Positions 52,943 to 61,514 of a DNA stretch of 64,000 bases are shown here, one piece after another. Positions within the stretch are counted from its first letter, which is position 1. The number at the start of each line of letters is the position of its first letter. Below the pieces are notes generated by a model, which ran no database searches, was not told where the DNA came from, and saw only the letters and a list, made by a program, of their open reading frames with translations. Position numbers and translations under genes: made by a program. The DNA comes from CAZSAT01 sp964604675 (lineage in GTDB: Bacteria; Myxococcota_A; UBA796; CAJQPC01), in the NCBI GenBank assembly GCA_964604675.1, contig CAZSAT010000026.1, positions 1-64,000 on the forward strand, read 5' to 3'.

Positions 52943-53902
52943 CTACTCCCCCTCCACCCCCGGAATCCGCACCACCGGCCCTCGCGATCGCAGCCCCTCG
53001 AGGTCTACCAGCAGCACCTGGTCGACCTGGAGCACCGAGCCCTTCCGGTACGGCGTGGCCGCCGACTCGAACAACACGGCCACCCCCACGGGGTGCGCGG
53101 CCAGGCCCTCGGCGAGGGGCGGGGCCGCGACCTCGAAGTCCAGGGTCTGCTCGTCCAGGAAGAGGTCCTTGCCGCGGCGGTCGTGGTGGACCTCGATGCG
53201 GCTCGGGGTGTCGCGGCCGTAGCTCCGGGACAGCACCACCCGGTCCCCCACGAAGGCCAGGCCCTGGGTCTCGTCGGGCAGCGAGAGCCGCTTGTCGGGT
53301 GCGGGCGCGAGGCCCTCGCCCACGATCCGGTAGCCGTAGGCCCACGCGTACCGCCGGTCCCCGTCCCGGTCGGGGTGGTGGTGGTGCGGCTCGGTCTTGT
53401 AGCGCTTGCCGAGCACGGGGTAGCGGGCGAACTCCCCCACCCACACCCGGTCGGCTTCGCAGGTGACGAAGCTCGCGCGGCTGTCGACCGTGTGCGGGGT
53501 GAGGAGAAGCTCGTCGGGGCCCGCGAGCACGTGCTCCAGCGGCGCGGACCAGACCACCGTGCGCGAGCCGATCCACACCCGACCCGCAGCGACGCACACC
53601 CCGCCCACGTGGCCATCGTGCGCCACGCCCGGCGGCTCCAGCAGCGACGAGACCGTGACCAGGTGCCCGTCGGCGTCGAGCACGCTGAGCACCGACGGCC
53701 CGTCGTCCCGGTAGTGGGTGACGAGCCAGAGCCGCTGCTCGGGGAGCCAGGCCAGGCCCTGGGGGACCGCGTCTTCCTGGAGGCCCGGCACGACCGGCCC
53801 CGGGCGCGCCCACGTGAGGAACGCAGCCGGTCCGGCTTCGGGGGCGAGCGCCTGGCCCAGCGGGTAGGGCGCGGCCAGAGCGATGGCGACCAGCAGGCTC
53901 AG
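52943..53902 (-). CDS. Secreted beta-propeller-like protein of unknown function
   Basis: The 319-residue product starts with a signal-like helix (SLLVAIALAAPYP) and contains repeated beta-type segments (PQGLAWLPEQRLWLVTHYRDD, HDGHVGGVCVAAGRVWIGSRTV, DETQGLAFVGDRVVLSRSYGRD), with a His-rich strip (TEPHHHHPDRDGD). No normal start codon gives the signal peptide; CTG 53902 overlaps the aminotransferase stop (CTGA) and is the most likely start. The fold suggests an extracellular ligand or sugar-binding propeller. It follows the aminotransferase gene on the same strand. Confidence 0.6.
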   Translation of the reverse strand: MSLLVAIALAAPYPLGQALAPEAGPAAFLTWARPGPVVPGLQEDAVPQGLAWLPEQRLWLVTHYRDDGPSVLSVLDADGHLVTVSSLLEPPGVAHDGHVGGVCVAAGRVWIGSRTVVWSAPLEHVLAGPDELLLTPHTVDSRASFVTCEADRVWVGEFARYPVLGKRYKTEPHHHHPDRDGDRRYAWAYGYRIVGEGLAPAPDKRLSLPDETQGLAFVGDRVVLSRSYGRDTPSRIEVHHDRRGKDLFLDEQTLDFEVAAPPLAEGLAAHPVGVAVLFESAATPYRKGSVLQVDQVLLVDLEGLRSRGPVVRIPGVEGE

Positions 53903-55608
53903 GCGCGCAGCTCCGCCAGGGCATCCCCCGGCAGCGAGAACCACCGCAGGGCCTCGATCTCGTCGCGCAGGGCCTCCTGGCAGAGCTCCAGGTCGTCGTA
54001 GCTGGCCACCGCCTCGTCCACCACGCGCCGGGCTTCGTCCAGGTAGGTCATCAGCACCCACTCCGGCTCGGTGGCGTGGCGGCTCCGGTAGCAGAGCTTG
54101 CCGCCGCGGTAGCTCAGGTCGCTCAGGCGCAGGGGCACCGACTGGCGGCCGTTGCAGTGCCGCCAGAGGCTCTGTTCGGCCACGAAGTGGTAGTGCGGCA
54201 ACAGCTTCCAGGCGTGCTCGGCCACGAACAGCACCGCGCCGATCAGATACTCGAACACCGCCTCGGAGATGAAGTAGTTGAAGTTCACCCGGGTCCACCC
54301 GGGCTTCACCCCGTTGCAGCCCTTGCCCACCTCCTTCTCGAAGGCCTCGGAGCGGGTGAGGTCGATGCCCAGCAGCCGGTGGCCGTAGGGTCCGGCGCAG
54401 GAACAGCCCCCGCGGGCCTGGATGCCGAAGAGGTCGTTGAGCACCGCGTTGACGTAGTCGTGGTGGAGCCAGCGGCCGCCGTGGCGCACCCGGAAGCTCA
54501 CGATCGAGAGCCGCCACTTGTCGGAGTTGCCCAGCACCTGGATGTTCGGGTGGGCCTCCCAGGTGTCGATGGCCCGCCGGATGAAGGCGTGCTCGCGCTC
54601 GCGGATCACCTCGGCCCCCACCGCCTCCTTGAGCTGGAAGACCAGGCCCGCGCGGATCGAGCCCAGGATGTCGGGGGTTCCCCCCTCCTCCCGCCGCTCG
54701 GGGTCGTCGATGTAGTGGTGGTCCGAGGCGTTGACCCAGGTCACGGTGCCGCCGCCGGGCTGGGCCGGCACGCTGTTGCGGAACAGGTGGCGCTTGGCGA
54801 TCAAGAGCCCCGGCGTGCCCGGGCCGCCGATGAACTTGTGCGGCGAGATGACGATCGCGTCCTTGTAGGCCAGGTGGCCGTCGGGCCCGTCCTGCACCAT
54901 GTTCATCTCGATGTCCACGTAGGGCCCGGCTGCGGCGAAGTCCCAGAAGGACAGGGCCCCGTGCCGGTGGAGCAGCACCGCGATGGGGCCGGTGCGGCTG
55001 CCGATGCCCGTGACGTTGCTCGCGGCGGAGAAGCTGCCGATCTTCAGCGGCCGGTCGGCGAAACGGACCAGCTCACGCTCGAGCTGGGCGAGGTCGATCA
55101 TGCCGTCGGCGTCTTCGTCGATCTGCACCACGTCGGCGAGCGACTCGCGCCAGGGGATGTCGTTGGAGTGGTGCTCGTAGGGGCCGATGAACACCACGGG
55201 GCGCTCGTGGGCCGGCACCTGCTCGGACAGGGCGTAGCGCTCGTCGAGGTCCCGCGGCAGCCGGATGTTGAGCACGTCGAGCAGCTTGTTGACCGCGCCG
55301 GTGGCGCCGGAGCCGGTGAAGATCACCGCGTCGTCGGGCCCGCCGCCGCAGGCGTCGCGGATGATCGCCCGGGCGTCTTCCCGGAAGGCCGAGGTCTGCA
55401 GCCCCGTGCCGCTGGTCTCGGTGTGGGTGTTCGCGTAGAAGGGCATCACCTCGCGCCGCAGGAAGTCCTCGATGAACGACAGGCTCCGGCCCGACGCCGT
55501 GTAGTCGGCGTAGGTCACCCGGCGAGGACCGTAGGGCCCCTCGAGCACCTGGTCGCCACCGATGATGCTGTTGCGGATGGTCTCGACGAGACGCTCGGAC
55601 TCGGTCAT
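53899..55608 (-). CDS. Class V PLP aminotransferase / cysteine-desulfurase-like enzyme
   Basis: The 569-residue protein has the class V aminotransferase core: TGSGATGAVNKLL (cofactor phosphate loop, about 98-110), EHHSNDIPWRE, FWDFAAAGPY with Asp223, and the PLP lysine in VISPHKFIGGPGTPG (Lys258). A Cys pair in ARGGCSCAGPYGH (402/404) lies where the SufS/IscS active Cys loop is. The extra C-terminal 130 residues and the absent SufS motifs set it apart; substrate is unknown. AGGAG lies 8 bases before ATG 55608. Confidence 0.85.
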   Translation of the reverse strand: MTESERLVETIRNSIIGGDQVLEGPYGPRRVTYADYTASGRSLSFIEDFLRREVMPFYANTHTETSGTGLQTSAFREDARAIIRDACGGGPDDAVIFTGSGATGAVNKLLDVLNIRLPRDLDERYALSEQVPAHERPVVFIGPYEHHSNDIPWRESLADVVQIDEDADGMIDLAQLERELVRFADRPLKIGSFSAASNVTGIGSRTGPIAVLLHRHGALSFWDFAAAGPYVDIEMNMVQDGPDGHLAYKDAIVISPHKFIGGPGTPGLLIAKRHLFRNSVPAQPGGGTVTWVNASDHHYIDDPERREEGGTPDILGSIRAGLVFQLKEAVGAEVIREREHAFIRRAIDTWEAHPNIQVLGNSDKWRLSIVSFRVRHGGRWLHHDYVNAVLNDLFGIQARGGCSCAGPYGHRLLGIDLTRSEAFEKEVGKGCNGVKPGWTRVNFNYFISEAVFEYLIGAVLFVAEHAWKLLPHYHFVAEQSLWRHCNGRQSVPLRLSDLSYRGGKLCYRSRHATEPEWVLMTYLDEARRVVDEAVASYDDLELCQEALRDEIEALRWFSLPGDALAELRA

Positions 55609-55662
55609 CGGGGCACTCCTGGCCTCGAGCGCGTATCCGGCCGGGGCCTGGGCTTCAGCCGC

Positions 55663-56631
55663 TCAGCCGCGCAACACCGTGCTCCGTACCCGCGCTCGCG
55701 TGTAGCCCTGGCGCTTCTCGATGAACCAGGGGTCGAGCCCGGCTCCCCGCACCTCGGCGCGCACCCGGTGCACCAGCACGTGCAGCTGGTTCTGGTCGCG
55801 CTGCTGCCACTGCCGACCCCAGATCCCCGACGCGACCGACTCGTTGGCGCACCAACCCGCGCGCTCCGACGACAGGCCCTCGGCACGGTCCTCCTCGAGC
55901 TGCCGCGCCAGCACGTACAGGAGCGACACCCGGTGCTGCGCCTTGACCACGTGCTCCAGCCCCTGCGCCAGGTCCCGCACCCGCGCGGAGGGGGCCGGGG
56001 AGCCGGTGAGGTCGACGTCGAGCGCGTAGGGGTAGAGCTCGTCTTCGGCCTGGGTGGTGGGCACGTGGGCGCCCGCGTCACGCACCAGCCGCAAGGTCCG
56101 GCCGAACAGCACCAGGTCGGAGGCGGTGTCGACCCGCTCGTCTTCGTCGCCGCGGCCCACCCACACCTCGTCGGGCCCGTGGAACAGGAGCACCGCCGCG
56201 CCGTCCGCGCCCTCGATCGCGAGGTTCGAACCGACCGGTCCCACCACGAAGCGCGACCCTGCCACAGCGTGCCGAACCCCGGAGGCGTCGTCCTCGACCA
56301 GCCAGGTGGCGCTCTCCTCCGGCACCCCTTCGATGCGCACGGTCACCACACCGCCGAGGCAGATCTCCGCGCCCTCGTCCAGCGGCGCGGCGGCCTCGAG
56401 GGGCTGACCGTCCACGGACGTGCCGTTGGTGCTGCCCAGATCCCGCGCCCACACCCGGGCGCCCTCGACCCAGACGATCAGGTGGCGCCAGGAGACCTTG
56501 TCGTCGCCGAGCACCAGATCGTTGTGGGGCGCTCGACCGATGTGGATCGGACGCTGGCCGAGATCGAGCCGCTCCACCACCTCGCCCTCGCGCAGGACGA
56601 GCACGACAGCGTTCGATCGGGGTGCGGACAC
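55663..56631 (-). CDS. FHA-domain protein with C-terminal winged helix
   Basis: The 322-residue protein starts with an FHA domain: IHIGRAPHNDLVLGDDKVSWRH and ARDLGSTNGTSVDG (the conserved GR, S/H and N residues). The last ~100 residues resemble an OmpR-type winged helix (LLYVLARQLEEDRAEG ... QNQLHVLVHRVRAEVRGAG). FHA domains bind phospho-Thr, so this looks like a phospho-signalled transcription factor; a Ser/Thr kinase is encoded 1 kb away. Start is GTG 56631. The middle part is not recognised. Confidence 0.75.
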   Translation of the reverse strand: MSAPRSNAVVLVLREGEVVERLDLGQRPIHIGRAPHNDLVLGDDKVSWRHLIVWVEGARVWARDLGSTNGTSVDGQPLEAAAPLDEGAEICLGGVVTVRIEGVPEESATWLVEDDASGVRHAVAGSRFVVGPVGSNLAIEGADGAAVLLFHGPDEVWVGRGDEDERVDTASDLVLFGRTLRLVRDAGAHVPTTQAEDELYPYALDVDLTGSPAPSARVRDLAQGLEHVVKAQHRVSLLYVLARQLEEDRAEGLSSERAGWCANESVASGIWGRQWQQRDQNQLHVLVHRVRAEVRGAGLDPWFIEKRQGYTRARVRSTVLRG

Positions 56632-56650
56632 GCCGCTATGCTACCGCGCC

Positions 56651-57652
56651 TCAGAGCGTGGAGCCGCCCGGGGACAGCAGGAACGTGCCCGCCGAAGGCA
56701 CCCCCTGGAAGCCGTTGAGGTCGAAGCTCGACACCCGCCACCAGAGCCCGGGCACCCGGTAGGGCAGGAAGAGCAGGTCGGCGTCGTAGCGCGCCTGGTC
56801 GGTCTCCTGCACGAAGACCAGCGCGGTGAAGTCGGCCTCGGTGGCGATCTCCAGGCGGTACCCGAGGGCGCGGTCGACCTCCTCCCAGGCGAAGGAAGGA
56901 ACCCGAAGCACCTCGCCTTCCAGAGGACCGGCGACCACCACCGCCGAAGGCAGCTCGACCGGCGACGACGGGGCCTCACCGGCCTTCACCCGGCTGCCCT
57001 GGCCCACCTGCAGCTCGACCTCCACCCCCGCCCCCATCACCGAGACCGGAGCCGACACCGCCTCGGTGCGGGTGGCGTCGTCTTCCTTGGCGACGCGGAA
57101 GCCACCGTCGCTGGCCGCGGTCACGCCGTCGACCGTGGCGATGGCGAGCTGGCCGGAGGCTTCGGAGAGGCGCACGTCGACCGCGCCCTGCTCCAGGTTC
57201 ACCAGGGCGGTGCGCTGACCGTAGGTGGCGCCGCTCCCGGCGACCACCACGCAGGTGGCCTCCAAGAGCGTGATCTCGTCGTGGTCCGCGCCGTGGCGCT
57301 CGGCCGTGAGCCGAAGGGTGGCGAAGCTGTCGTCTTCCGTGCACACCGTGGTGCCCAGCGGGAGGGTGAGCCCTGGCAGCAGGTCCGCTTCGCCGCCCCC
57401 GACGAAGCGCGCCGTGGCCCCGCCGCGGACGTGCAGCACCACGCCGCCTTCCTCCTCGGCGTGGGCGGGCGCGGGGAGGTGGAGCACGGTGCCCACCACC
57501 AGGGGCGCGCTGGCGTCGAGCCCGTTGAGCGTGCGCACGGTCTCGGCGAGCGCGGGGTCGCCGAGTGCTTCGGCCACGCTGGCCAGGGTGTCGCCGGTGC
57601 GCACCACGTGGTGCTCGGCGGCGGAGGCGAGGGAGAGCAAGAGCGCGATCAT
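56651..57652 (-). CDS. LysM and FecR-domain envelope protein
   Basis: The 333-residue protein has a short signal (MIALLLSLASAAEHHV) then a LysM motif (HHVVRTGDTLASVAEALGDP, VVGTVLHLPAP). Residues 70-180 resemble FecR (LHVRGGATARFVGGGEADLLPGLTLPLGTTVCTEDDSFATLRL, ATYGQRTALVNLEQGAVDVRLS). The C-terminus (about 245-325) has a WALEIATEADFTALVF type beta fold. It is a cell-wall binding sensor-like protein. Its start ATG overlaps the kinase stop (ATGA), so the pair is coupled. Confidence 0.75.
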   Translation of the reverse strand: MIALLLSLASAAEHHVVRTGDTLASVAEALGDPALAETVRTLNGLDASAPLVVGTVLHLPAPAHAEEEGGVVLHVRGGATARFVGGGEADLLPGLTLPLGTTVCTEDDSFATLRLTAERHGADHDEITLLEATCVVVAGSGATYGQRTALVNLEQGAVDVRLSEASGQLAIATVDGVTAASDGGFRVAKEDDATRTEAVSAPVSVMGAGVEVELQVGQGSRVKAGEAPSSPVELPSAVVVAGPLEGEVLRVPSFAWEEVDRALGYRLEIATEADFTALVFVQETDQARYDADLLFLPYRVPGLWWRVSSFDLNGFQGVPSAGTFLLSPGGSTL

Positions 57653-59451
57653 GGGCCGGCCCGCTTGAAGGTGAAGGTGTTGACGTGGCCGCCGAGGGCC
57701 TGCGTGAAGGTGCCCGAGAGCTTGGAGCCGTCGAGGGTGGCGGTGTACACGCCCGCCTCGGAGTCGGGCGCGTCCACGGTGTCGAGGGTGAGCGTGTGGC
57801 CGTCGAGCCGGCCCGCCAGCACGGTGGACAGCGCCTTCTGCCCGAAGCGCACCGTGAGCGTGCCGCGAACGTCGCCGGGGCTGCCCTGCAGGGAGAGCTC
57901 GGCCACGCGCCCGCCGTAGGCGCCCTTCCAGGAGCCGGCTGCTGCGCTGGTCGCGGAGGTTGCCGGCGCGGCCTCGGGCGCCGGCGCTTCCGCGGGCTCG
58001 GCGAGGGGCTCGGGTGCGAGCTCGACCAGCGCCTCGGCGGCGACGGGCGCGGCTTCGACCCCGGCCGCGTCGGGGGCTGCGTCGTCGGGCGCGGCGTCGT
58101 CGGGGGCTGCGTCGTCGCCGTCTACCGCGGCCTCGACGGCCGCCGGCGCGGGCTCGATCGGGAGCTCGACGACCGACTCGACGGAAGGCACGGCTGGCTC
58201 GACCGCGGTCCCGGCACCGAAGGCCCACCAGGCGGCGCCCGCCAGGAGGAGCGCGACGGCGGTCCCGAGGAGGAGCATGCGTGGGCTCCGCGCCGCGACC
58301 GGCTCGTCGTCCCCGTAGAGGTCGTGCAGTGTGGGCGAGGCCGCCACCGCCGGATCCGAGGGGTCGACGCCGGCCGCCGCGGTGGGCGGGTGCGGCTCGT
58401 CGAACAGCAGATCGATCGCGGTGGCCGCCGCCGGGGTCCAGGTGTGGCTGGGCGTGAGCGTGGGGCGCGATCCGGTCGCCGCGGGCTCGATCGGCTCGAG
58501 CGCGGAGGGGTTGCCAGGCACGGGGAACCGGGTCGGGTCGGACGGATCCGGCGCCCGCGCTGGGTCCAGCCCGAGCTCACGGCTGGCGGCCAGCAGGGCC
58601 TCCGCCATCGACCGGGCATCCTCGAAGCGCGCCTCGGGGTCCTGGGCACAGGCGCGCTGGAGGAACGCCGCGAGGGGCGGCTCGAGCCCCAACCACCGCG
58701 GCGACTCGGGCGACGCCGAGAAGAGGTCGACCGGGTTCGAGCCGGTGAGCAGCTCGTAGAGCGACGCGCCCACCGCGTAGAGGTCGGCGGTCGGGGTGAC
58801 CGAGCGGGCGTCCAGGCGCTGCTCCGGCGCCATGAAGGCCACCGAGCCCATCGCCACGCCGGCGCGGGTGGTGCGCATCTCCTCTTCGTGCTGCCACAGC
58901 GCGATGCCGAAGTCGGCGAGGAGCGCCGTGCCCTGGCCGTCGAGCAGCACGTTCTGGGGTTTCACGTCGCGGTGCACCACCCCCGCGGCGTGCGCGGCCG
59001 CCAAGGCTGCGAGCACCTGGAGCACGAAGCCACAGGCCTCGGTGGGCGGCAGCGGGCCCCGGCTCACCGCGAGCTGGTGGAGGCTGCCGCCGCCGGCCAG
59101 CTCCATCACCACGTAGTCCAGCTCCTCGAACGCGCCGACGTCGTAGACGCGGAGCACGTTGGGGTGGCTCAGGGTGGCCATCACCCGGGCCTCGGCCTGC
59201 ATGCGCTCGCGCAGGTGGGCGCGCATCGCCGGTGGGGCGGTCAGGACCTTGATGGCGCGGTCCACCCGGAGCACCATGTCGCGGGCGCGGTACACGGCGG
59301 CGGCGCCGCCCGACCCGAGCTGCTCGCCCAGCAGGTAGCGCCCGGCGACCCGCTCGCCCGAGAGGCTGTCGGGGGTCAAGCCGAGGGGCCGGACGGCGAG
59401 GGGGCGGAGGGGGGCTGCATGCGGGCCGCCATCGTAGCGCGCCCCGCTCAC
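57649..59451 (-). CDS. Membrane-anchored Ser/Thr protein kinase
   Basis: The 600-residue protein is a Hanks-type kinase: GSGG loop (46-49), AIKVL (Lys68), VVHRDVKPQNVLL (HRD 160-162), LADFGIALW (DFG 180-182) and MAPEQRLD. After the kinase come Pro/Thr-rich stretches, a membrane helix (about 395-416, MLLLGTAVALLLAGAAWW), an Ala/Glu/Pro-rich periplasmic linker, and a C-terminal beta domain (about 520-600). It is coupled to the LysM-FecR gene downstream and to the membrane protein gene upstream, both by 4-base overlaps. The FHA protein two genes downstream is a candidate target. Confidence 0.9.
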   Translation of the reverse strand: MSGARYDGGPHAAPLRPLAVRPLGLTPDSLSGERVAGRYLLGEQLGSGGAAAVYRARDMVLRVDRAIKVLTAPPAMRAHLRERMQAEARVMATLSHPNVLRVYDVGAFEELDYVVMELAGGGSLHQLAVSRGPLPPTEACGFVLQVLAALAAAHAAGVVHRDVKPQNVLLDGQGTALLADFGIALWQHEEEMRTTRAGVAMGSVAFMAPEQRLDARSVTPTADLYAVGASLYELLTGSNPVDLFSASPESPRWLGLEPPLAAFLQRACAQDPEARFEDARSMAEALLAASRELGLDPARAPDPSDPTRFPVPGNPSALEPIEPAATGSRPTLTPSHTWTPAAATAIDLLFDEPHPPTAAAGVDPSDPAVAASPTLHDLYGDDEPVAARSPRMLLLGTAVALLLAGAAWWAFGAGTAVEPAVPSVESVVELPIEPAPAAVEAAVDGDDAAPDDAAPDDAAPDAAGVEAAPVAAEALVELAPEPLAEPAEAPAPEAAPATSATSAAAGSWKGAYGGRVAELSLQGSPGDVRGTLTVRFGQKALSTVLAGRLDGHTLTLDTVDAPDSEAGVYTATLDGSKLSGTFTQALGGHVNTFTFKRAGP

Positions 59452-60254
59452 TCGACCGCCTCTCGCGAGACGCGCACCAGAGCGCGCCACGCGGGGGCGC
59501 CGATCCCGGAGGTGAAGACGCCCGCGCCCACCGCCCCGGTGACCCGCCAGCCGTGCACGGGTTGGCTCCAGCTCAGCAGGCCCTCCGTGGTGGCCGCGCC
59601 GGCGTCGGCCTGCAGCCCCGCGACGCTCGAGAGCTCCGTGCCCAGCTCTCCGGGCCCGAGGGAGCGCGCGAGCCGCGCCCGCAGGAGCAGCTGGTCGTCG
59701 ACGGTGACCACCGGATCCTCGAGCAGCGGGTTCACCCGCAGGCCCAGGTTCGCGGTGACGCTCAGGGCCGACCCGGCGTAGCGCGCGGCCCCGAGCAGAT
59801 CCCCGCTCCAACCCGGCTGCCCGAGCTGCCGGGCGGCCGCGCCGGTGGGCACGACGAGGTTGGCGGAGAGCCCTGCGTCCAGGGGCCCGAGGGGGGCGTG
59901 CACGAGCGCCTCGACCGACGGATCCCCGGCCGCGAGGGCGAGGGCTTCGTCGAGCTCGCCGGCCCGCCAGAGGTGGACCGGCATCTGGGCGGCGAGGGTG
60001 AGCGGACCGAAGCCCCGCGCCACGCCGAGCCAGCCGGTGCTGAGCTGTCCGACGAGGGCCGCGCGGGTGCCGTCGGTGTAGGCCGCGACCAGGCTGTCCT
60101 GGGCGTGGTCCACCGTGGCCGACGCGCGCCAGCCGTCGAGCCGCTCGGGCTCCACCGTGGCGATCGACGCGCCCCCCACCCGGGGTTGCCACGCCACCGC
60201 GTCGAGCTCCGGCAGCTCCTGGGCCGCCGCCGTCAGGATCCAGGCGAGGATCAC
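59448..60254 (-). CDS. Outer-membrane beta-barrel-like protein (268 aa)
   Basis: The 268-residue product starts VILAWILTAAAQELP, a signal peptide, and continues as Gly/aromatic-alternating beta strands (GWLGVARGFGPLTLAAQMPVHL, SALSVTANLGLRVNPLL, GWRVTGAVGAGVFTS). The pattern suggests an outer-membrane barrel or transport-assisting protein; no family is certain. The GTG start overlaps the OmpA-gene stop, and its own stop overlaps the kinase start. Confidence 0.6.
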   Translation of the reverse strand: MILAWILTAAAQELPELDAVAWQPRVGGASIATVEPERLDGWRASATVDHAQDSLVAAYTDGTRAALVGQLSTGWLGVARGFGPLTLAAQMPVHLWRAGELDEALALAAGDPSVEALVHAPLGPLDAGLSANLVVPTGAAARQLGQPGWSGDLLGAARYAGSALSVTANLGLRVNPLLEDPVVTVDDQLLLRARLARSLGPGELGTELSSVAGLQADAGAATTEGLLSWSQPVHGWRVTGAVGAGVFTSGIGAPAWRALVRVSREAVE

Positions 60255-61438
60255 GGGGCCTCCGGGCTGATGTGCACGAGCACGGCGCGCTGCTCTTCGT
60301 AGGGGCGGTAGGGGTCGGGCTCGGTGGGGTCGAGGAAGTGGATCTGGGCCTCGGGCACACCGGCGGCCTTCAGGACCTCGGACGACGCGGCGGCCCTCCG
60401 GTTGGCGAGCACGCGGTTCGCCTGGGCGTCTCCCTCGGGCGACGACGAGCCCTGCAGGGTGATGTGGTGCTCGCCCAGCGCCGCCGCGAGCTCCTGGAGC
60501 TGGCGCGCATCGCCGGCGCTGACTGTCGACGAGGACACGGCGAAGCGCAAGAGCAGGCTGCCCTGGGTGGGCTCGGCCACGCGCACCCAGGTGGTGTGCC
60601 CGCTGGCGACCGCCACCTCTTCGACCACCACCCGGCCGCCGCCGCGCACGGTGACCACAGCGATGCCCTCGGCCATCACGGCCATCGCCCAGCCGTCGTG
60701 GTCGGCGTCGACGTCGAGCTCGTTGACCTGCACGGTGTCGCCGGGACGCGCCGCGATCACGACCACGCCCTGGGCCGGCGCCTCCTGCAGGCTGAGGGGG
60801 TCGCTCGACGGCATGGCGACGTCGGCGGGCAGGTAGCCGTCGGCGTGCACCCGCGCGGTCAGCCCGGCCAGGCCCTCGGCGGGCACCTGGCTCGGGGCCA
60901 CCCACGCACAGACCGGGTGGGGCAACCACACGAGGGCCTCGTCCGGCGACACGTCCAGCGGGGCGACCGGGGGTGCTTCAGGGGTCGGCTCCGGCTCCGG
61001 TTGCGGCTCCGGCTCCGGCTCCGGCTCGACCACGGGCTCCGGCTGTGGTGCGTAGAAGACCCGCAGCTCGGCGCCCGCGGGCGTGCCGTCGAAGCGCCAC
61101 GAGGCCACGCTCTCGACATGGACCGCCCCGAGCGGCACGTGGAAGCCCGCCTGCAGGCGACCGGCGGCCGCGCCAGCCCAGCCCGCGCGCGCTCCGAGCA
61201 CGGCTCGCGGCGCGTGGGCCGCGCCGATCAGAGCATCGGGCCCGACCATCGCCCAGGGCCCGTCGCCCCAGCCCAGGTTGGCGCCGAGCCCGAGGTCGAC
61301 CCAGCCGGGAGGGAGCTCCCAGATCTGCGCCCCAGCGAGGCCCGCGCGGACCGGCTCGGACGCGTCGGCCGGGCGTGCCTGCACGGTCCCGCCCACGTGC
61401 GGGCCGGCGAAGGCCAGGGTCGTCAAGGTGACGATCAT
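60251..61438 (-). CDS. OmpA-C-domain envelope protein
   Basis: The 395-residue protein has a signal peptide (MIVTLTTLAFAG), a beta-rich N-terminal part (about 15-130), a Pro/Glu-rich linker (repeats of EPEPEPQP about 130-160), and a C-terminal OmpA-like domain (residues about 300-390, LQGSSSPEGDAQANRVLANRRA) that binds peptidoglycan in its family. The Pro/Glu repeat spacer is typical of cell-wall spanning proteins. It heads the four-gene minus-strand cluster. Confidence 0.8.
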   Translation of the reverse strand: MIVTLTTLAFAGPHVGGTVQARPADASEPVRAGLAGAQIWELPPGWVDLGLGANLGWGDGPWAMVGPDALIGAAHAPRAVLGARAGWAGAAAGRLQAGFHVPLGAVHVESVASWRFDGTPAGAELRVFYAPQPEPVVEPEPEPEPQPEPEPTPEAPPVAPLDVSPDEALVWLPHPVCAWVAPSQVPAEGLAGLTARVHADGYLPADVAMPSSDPLSLQEAPAQGVVVIAARPGDTVQVNELDVDADHDGWAMAVMAEGIAVVTVRGGGRVVVEEVAVASGHTTWVRVAEPTQGSLLLRFAVSSSTVSAGDARQLQELAAALGEHHITLQGSSSPEGDAQANRVLANRRAAASSEVLKAAGVPEAQIHFLDPTEPDPYRPYEEQRAVLVHISPEAP

Positions 61439-61514
61439 CGGTCGCGTTCTCCCAGGGTGGCCGCATCATGCACCACCGCCCGAGGCACCGCCCTTCCACC
61501 CCCCTTGCAGCGGG

